A DNA stretch of 13,595 bases. Source: Bondarzewia mesenterica (lineage: Eukaryota > Basidiomycota > Agaricomycetes > Russulales > Bondarzewiaceae). Positions 8,713 through 13,595 of this stretch are shown piece after piece (within the stretch, counting starts at the first letter, position 1; every line of letters starts with the position of its first letter). The stretch covers positions 1 through 13,595 of the forward strand of contig SGPL01000734.1 in the NCBI GenBank assembly GCA_004802705.1, read 5' to 3'. A model generated the notes under the pieces. It ran no database searches. It was not told where the DNA came from and saw only the letters and a program-made list of their open reading frames with translations. The translations under genes and the position numbers were made by a program.

Positions 8713-10459
8713 TTAGTCTTTGCGCTTGAAAACGTAGTGTCCAACGCCCCACCTAGAAGCAGAAGTCGCATGAGCACCGACGCTATAGCCAGATTCATCG
8801 AAATGACGTACTCTTGACCACCATCATAAGCAAACAGTTCAGAACATGCCATGTAGAACACTCTGAATCTGAATGAGGATGGCGACAGCGTCAACCATCC
8901 CTGTTATACGTGTTGCTGATAAGAAACCAGTTGATTACGCACCTGTAAAAGGCCTTCGCTCCCTCTCCCTTCTTGCCCTTCTTTTCAGCGTCTTCCTCAA
9001 GCTCCTTCAATCCCCTCCCCGCATTTGCATCCTGGCGCTGGAGCCAGTGCTCCAAGGTCCGCGAGTAGTGTGTGCCTGAAAGATATGACGAGGAGAGTAG
9101 AGTAAGGTCAGTCTGATAGTACAGGAATAAGTCGTGTGATGGCATTGTCCCGCCTATGCAATCCATCACGTCAATGTCTTATCGCAAATAAATAATGTGA
9201 GATTAAGTTGCTGTTACCGGAGAAGAACATCTGAGCCATCCAACCGTCTTCCTCCTCGAAATTGTATGGCATATTCCTATGACAGAATATGTGCACAAAG
9301 AGCAGAGATGGGTCCGGATCCTCGTCTTCACCCTTGTACTGCGAAGGCTTCAGCCATGTAGAGATCCTGCGCAGAAGCATATCATAGTTCTTCATATGTT
9401 CAAACATCTAGCAGCATCAAATGTGATGAGCGACAGAAAAGGCTGAGTAACAGATGAGAAGAGGAATACTTCGATTGAGAGTATGCGGTCGAATCTATAA
9501 ACATATTTGAGAAACAGAAATTAGGTAGGCAAGTGAGAATATTCTGATTTGATGAAGTGAGATGGAACATACTGTTCGCAGTCGACAAAGTCGATTATGT
9601 TCACATCCGCGGTGACAATCTAGAAAGCCGCTGTACTATTAGCTATCCCATATAGAACGATTCAGCGGGTCACTCCGCGAAACCCGACCTTGATATTGTT
9701 AAGACCGCGCTTCTTCGCTTGTGCATCTATGTACAGCTTCTGAGTCGACGAATTGGAGAGGCCGATGATACTGGACCTGGGATATTTCTGTATGATGATC
9801 AGTGGGTCGATATACGGAGCATCGTACTGCACATTCAGGAACGCACCTGCGCCAGGTAAAGCGATAAGCTGCCCCATCCTGCCCGAGGCATTGGGTAGGT
9901 GAAAATACAGTATTTGTCGAGGGTAACACCACGTACCGCAGCCTAGATCGAGGACATACTGGCCGTCTCGAAGCTTCGCCTTCTCGCAATACATCTCCAT
10001 CATAAGCACTTCCGCTTCCTCCAGGGTTTCTTTCCCTGTGGGATATAGACAAGCGGAATACTTCGCGCATGGACCAAGGCAGGAGAGTATGAAGTCTGTG
10101 GAAACCTGCAGCATATTCAGAATCAACAAGGCGGCTATCCTTCGACTATGGTGACCAAGGCAAGACGGCACCTCGTAATGCTGCTCATTGGCCTTCTCAG
10201 TAAGGTCTGCGATCGTCTCTCTCGCTCGAGACTTTGCTATCCATTGCATTTTGGCCGCATGATTGGCTTCAAAGGAACCATAGTCTATCTCACGGAGACG
10301 CTGACGACAGAGCGCACGAATGGCTAGACGAAGAACGAAATCCGGGACCAATCCCTGCCGCACAACAGAGGTGTAAGTACTGTACACTGCTAGAGGCGAA
10401 AAACCTGTTACCTTGTCCAAGAGCGTGTATCCGAAGTTCAGAACAGATTCAGAAATCAT
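8713..10459 (-). CDS. SAM-dependent methyltransferase, CFA synthase / coclaurine N-methyltransferase-like
   Basis: Class I methyltransferase of the cyclopropane-fatty-acid-synthase superfamily, closest to proteins labelled coclaurine N-methyltransferase-like. The substrate in fungi is not known to me. Exons: 10459-10412, 10354-10172, 10105-9937, 9878-9847, 9787-9689, 9619-9573, 9494-9470, 9407-9218, 9153-8943, 8868-8812, 8752-8713 (1101 nt, 366 aa; 10 introns of 57-78 bp). The ATG at 10459 has an ideal start context (GCCACCATG); an upstream in-frame ATG at 10489 is weaker. N-terminal helical part: GLVPDFVLRLAIRAL and ANEQHYEVSTDF. SAM motif I is VLDLGCGWGSL (128-138), joined across an intron. 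Later motifs are GLSNSSTQK, FDRILSIEMFEHM, LLFVHIFCHR, WMAQMFFSGGTMPSHDL, GTHYSRTLEHWL, FYRFRVFYMACSELFAY and a terminal WGVGHYVF. There is no signal peptide or membrane segment, so it should be intracellular. Odd points: an acidic insert (KGEDEDPDPS) before LLFVHIF and a charged Glu/Lys stretch near EEDAEKKGKKGEG. Confidence 0.9.
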
Positions 10460-10548
10460 GGTGGCCACTGGCAGAGCAATACCGTGCATGCAAAGTTCGC
10501 AAGCCACCAACTAGAATGGGATGAAAATGCAAAAGCCTGCTACTCGAT

Positions 10549-10578
10549 CTCCCGGTCAGCGGGAGTATATAAATACTC
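10549..10578 (-). promoter_or_regulatory. Probable core promoter of the methyltransferase gene
   Basis: The minus strand reads GAGTATTTATATACTC at 10563-10578, a TATA-like element about 105-120 bp upstream of the ATG at 10459, itself an imperfect dyad (GAGTAT/ATACTC). Directly on its gene side a 6-bp hairpin, CTCCCG/CGGGAG, occupies 10549-10565. The TATA element also reads as TATATAAA on the plus strand, but no plus-strand gene starts near enough to use it. Confidence 0.45.
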
Positions 10579-11981
10579 AACAAAGAGAAGTCGAGCAGCC
10601 AAAACCAAGAAAGGAGAAGCTGGCAACGAGAATGTGACGCGATATATGACTCATGATGCTGACGATCGTATGGAAGTAAGCTCACTGCTGAAGCGCTGAC
10701 TCCTCGAAGTAGCTAGGACAACAGCCAGCACGATCATGATACGCACCAACGCTTATGTACTGTTGCGCGAACTACTGAGACCACCTCCAACATATATAAG
10801 TCAAGTAATATATAGGTTGCAAACACGATAATACAACTCACCGGCCAATCTGCATGTCCAGGGTCAGTTTCGTCAAGTTCTTCGGTAGTAATATCCTAAA
10901 TCTGCATTCGTGTGTGCACTACAAACTTCTTTTTTCCTGAACTATGAGGCAGTGGGGAAGGGAGGGGTACTTAGTGCGAATGATAGCCAAAGATTTCCTG
11001 CACCGTGTCGAGAATCGGGTATGTCGATTTCGTTGTCGGAACGGACAGGGCTTTTGAAACCTCTCTGGCGTCCTTGCCCCGATCTCACGCTCCACGCCCA
11101 TGATATAGGCTTGGACTCAACGACGGTGTGGAGTTTTGCCGTATCTAAACAAAGGTCGGCGAGCGAGGTGCGGTTGCAGCAAGCGCAACAAAAAAAAGTT
11201 GTTGAAACAGTATTGAAGCAGGGGATATGCGCTGAGCACGGAGTTCAACGTATGGTGAGATTATTCCTCAGACGAGTCGCCGTCTCTCCCGAAATATCCA
11301 TCACCAGTAGGTTATTGAAACGAATGATCCCTGAATTAAGATGGCGTCAAAAGTCTCTGCAAAGATGCTCCAAAATATTCAGGGCATCCTAAANNAAANA
11401 ATTCGCATATATTATATTTGCAGTTACATACATACGACCTCATACGACACCTGGGCTCATGAGATGTTCTGGCAAACTTGCTCGAATCTTTCTTCAAGGT
11501 GTGTTAATTCGGGAATGAAGCCATTCTGGGTTTCGTCCATCTCTCGATAGCATCAGGGAGGTTCCTAGCGCGACATGAATCAAGAAATCTGAATTGTAGC
11601 TCTGAGTACGCGTGGTTATTTTGGTATCACATGAGATGATACTCTCAGTCTCTCAGAGATGTCCAATTGAAGAGGTGCTCCCAAGCACTAGTAGCCAGGG
11701 GCGTATCTTACCTGTCCATTAAGAGCCAAGCAGGTTTCTAGTTCACAGCTAGTCGTGGTACGTGCAGGCCCTGAGCGCTGAGCGAGTCGATTGTCAATGT
11801 GAGGATATCCTGAGGTACGAAGGTTGATGGAAGTGTTCACAACCTGCCGTTGGGAGACTAAATGTCACGGTGATTGCCAGTGGTCAACAAGTTGTTGTTG
11901 CCATTGCAGCGGTTGCCGCAGGGAATTCGGGCCGCCAAACGGACGGTTACGTAATGCAACACAGACGTCATTTTGGTTCAC
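10579..11981. other. Divergent intergenic region with unassigned exon-like segments
   Basis: This 1.4-kb stretch separates the methyltransferase and MDM31 start regions. No gene is recognised. A long plus-strand open frame (10910-11392) starts with GTG, lacks a convincing ATG and has no family motif. On the minus strand, three segments look protein-like and two are bounded by splice-like signals (11712-11843, 10842-10895, and the short ATG frame 11457-11540). They might be exons of an unknown gene, parts of a decayed gene, or chance. Undetermined bases at 11394, 11395 and 11399 interrupt reading. The MDM31 promoter must lie in the upper part, but no TATA box stands out. Confidence 0.4.
11712..11843 (-). 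other. Exon-like segment, unassigned
   Basis: On the minus strand this 132-bp segment is preceded by CGGCAG and followed by GTAAGATA, a strong donor. It is open in one frame for exactly 44 codons in phase 0. The translation begins VVNTSINLRTSGYPHID and ends CELETCLALNGQ. The frame stays open from 11864 to a stop at 11688. I do not recognise it. It lies about 140-270 bp upstream of the MDM31 start and would be transcribed away from MDM31. Confidence 0.25.
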
Positions 11982-13595
11982 ATGCGAAGTTTCGGGGTCG
12001 CGTGCACACGCCCTCCTCAACGGTCCTCAGCCGTCTTCTCTTCATCTCTCATGTCATTCGTGTCATCCTCTACAAGGTTCATCAACGGCACTGTCAACAC
12101 ATCACGAATTCTAGCTCTCAGGCATTCCAGTCATGCCGCGAACTATGCTCGCTTTGACCGATACGGCGCTATACGCTCTTTTTTCACCCAACCACATATT
12201 CACCTTCCGTCCAACATTACGTCGACAGTTGGAACTCGAGACCGTCGGTCGATAATTTATGCTCATGACCGTTTGATGCCTTCAATCCTACCTTTTGGGC
12301 GCACTGGTTCAAGTCCCTTTGCAAAGAGCTTCCACGCTACGCCGAGTAAACTTCACGACAACAAACCGCCAAAAAATATCCCAGGATCACCTACTCCTTC
12401 TCGAACAAACCTTTCAGAAACGGACAAACCTCCAGGAGACCCTGAGCCTCCACCCAACTACGACAACTATCCTCGTCTCTTCCGACGCCTCGCCAAGTCT
12501 CTCCCACATGTTCGTAGACCGACGCGTGACGATTTCTTGAATGCTGCGAATGGATTTTCGCAACGCATGCGTGTGCGCTTTAGATGGTTTTTCATCCGCG
12601 CATTTCGTAAGTTTAATGCAGACGATATCTCTGCATTTATCACTTGGTTTCTGGTTGGTCAGGGCTTATGGATTTTAATTGGAACGTGAGTTCATCCTTC
12701 ATGTTGAATTACCTTCTTCCCACTCAATCTCACCAAATGGCGTATCACGTATCAGAACGACCTTCTTCTCTTTCGTATTTGCTGTAGCGAACAGTCTACG
12801 TTTACAAGGTGCGTATCTTTTTCGCATGCCCTATGAAATGAATCTGAAATTCCGCGTTCAAAGCTTACATTGCGCGTGCCATCAGCGACTATCTCACTGC
12901 CGAGACTGGGGTGACCATCATTTTCGAGTCTGCTATCGTTCCCAAGTGGAAAGACTCCCGCATCTCCTTTAAAAATGTCTATGTCACCCGTCGGCCCACC
13001 TCGTCCCCAGCACCGCAGATCGTTGATGATTCCGTACATCGTGTTGCTCTAGGATACGACGTGAGCAATCATCCCGCAAACCATAGAATAGGCGACGAGG
13101 AAGAAGATCTTACCAATGCCGTTGAGGAGGATCATACACATGCGGACGATGATGCGAATTGGTCCATGTTTGATTTGAACGTGGACAGTATCGATGTAAC
13201 ATTGAGTCTGTGGCGATGGTTGGATGGCAAGGGATTGATTAAGGACGCTGTGGTCAAAGGCGTACGTGGTGTACTCGGTAGGTCTCGCGCCTTTATGCCA
13301 TGCAGTATTTTTTTTGACCAACCGTTCCGTGCAGACCGTCGTTCTGTTGGATGGTCACCGAATCTGGATCCAGCATCCTTCCGACACATCGCACAGCCAG
13401 GCGATTCCGAACTCGAATCGCTTGTGTTGGAAGACGTGTTGATCACAGTTTACCAGCCAGGAGGATTCCGTCCGTATACCTTCTCAATATTTAGCGCGGA
13501 CGTCGGCACACTCAGGAAACAGTGGCTATTCTATGATTTCATGAAGGCGAAGGGCATAGTTGGCCAATTCGATAATTGTCTGTTCAGTCTACATC
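11982..13595 (+). CDS. MDM31: MDM31-type mitochondrial inner-membrane protein (5' part, cut by window edge)
   Basis: Mdm31/Mdm32 family proteins sit in the mitochondrial inner membrane and are needed for normal mitochondrial shape, distribution and lipid balance. Exons: 11982-12685, 12756-12808, 12864-13277, 13335-beyond 13595; introns of 70, 55 and 57 bp. The 477 visible residues begin with an Arg/Ser-rich, acid-poor stretch typical of a mitochondrial presequence (MRSFGVACTRPPQRSS). A Pro-rich linker follows, then RPTRDDFLNAANGF and a hydrophobic segment at about 216-250 (FITWFLVGQGLWILIG continuing into TTFFSFVFAVANSL), probably the first membrane span. Family motifs then run AISDYLTAETGVTIIFESA, VPKWKDSRISFKNVYV, LDPASFRHIAQPGDSELESL, VTVYQ-like ITVYQPGGFRPYTFSIF, and KQWLFYDF. 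An acidic insert (GDEEEDLTNAVEEDH) is visible. The start could instead be the ATG at 12051. The C-terminal part, including any second membrane span, lies outside the window. Confidence 0.92.

Noticed and set aside
10910..11392. 160-codon plus-strand open frame between the divergent genes
   Set aside because: It begins with GTG, has no family motif and unusual composition, and the minus strand of the same DNA is equally open.
11457..11540. Short ATG frame as a mating-pheromone precursor (small peptide with a Cys near the end)
   Set aside because: It ends CQNIS, which places the Cys one residue too far from the C-terminus for a CaaX box, and no receptor gene is nearby.
4549..11783. 13-mer CTGAGCGCTGAGC present near 4550 and again near 11771
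   Set aside because: One or two 13-base matches are expected by chance in a window of this length, and the flanks do not align.
12304..12316. GGTTCAAGTCC, resembling a tRNA B box
   Set aside because: It lies inside well-supported MDM31 coding sequence, and no A box or cloverleaf can be drawn around it.

Overview
The window looks like nuclear DNA of a filamentous basidiomycete, most likely a mushroom-forming Agaricomycete. Four multi-exon genes can be spliced by eye into full-length or edge-truncated proteins. Together they use 37 GT-AG introns of 49-78 bp, and the products belong to families with this gene structure in basidiomycetes. The organism call is inference; no rRNA or mitochondrial marker is present. 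Four undetermined bases (7993, 11394, 11395, 11399) show this is draft sequence.

Layout. 1-560: no convincing gene, but a degenerate four-copy repeat at about 161-336. 588-1058 (+): a possible small unrecognised gene. 1309-4041 (-): a secreted, membrane-anchored phospholipase B/lysophospholipase (9 exons, 753 aa). 4042-4785: its promoter region. 4786-7583 (-): an S53 (sedolisin/tripeptidyl-peptidase type) secreted protease with 17 exons and 636 aa. 7584-8712: the protease promoter (TATA box, CCAAT palindrome) and otherwise apparently empty DNA. 8713-10459 (-): a cyclopropane-fatty-acid-synthase/coclaurine-N-methyltransferase-like SAM methyltransferase (11 exons, 366 aa). 10460-11981: a 1.5-kb divergent intergenic region with several exon-like minus-strand segments I cannot assign. 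11982-13595 (+): the 5' part of an MDM31-type mitochondrial inner-membrane protein gene, cut by the window edge.

The phospholipase and the S53 protease are both exported hydrolases and lie head-to-tail on one strand. They would fit joint breakdown of external phospholipid and protein, though co-regulation is not shown by the sequence. The methyltransferase is on the same strand; MDM31 is a housekeeping gene read in the opposite direction.

The most useful results are structural. Naive reading frames miss a 51-bp in-frame intron inside the phospholipase catalytic motif and a final exon that gives it a cytosolic tail. The protease needs exons as small as 17 nt to restore its C-terminal motifs. 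I found no CRISPR array, insertion sequence, tRNA or rRNA, and no clearly new multi-gene system.
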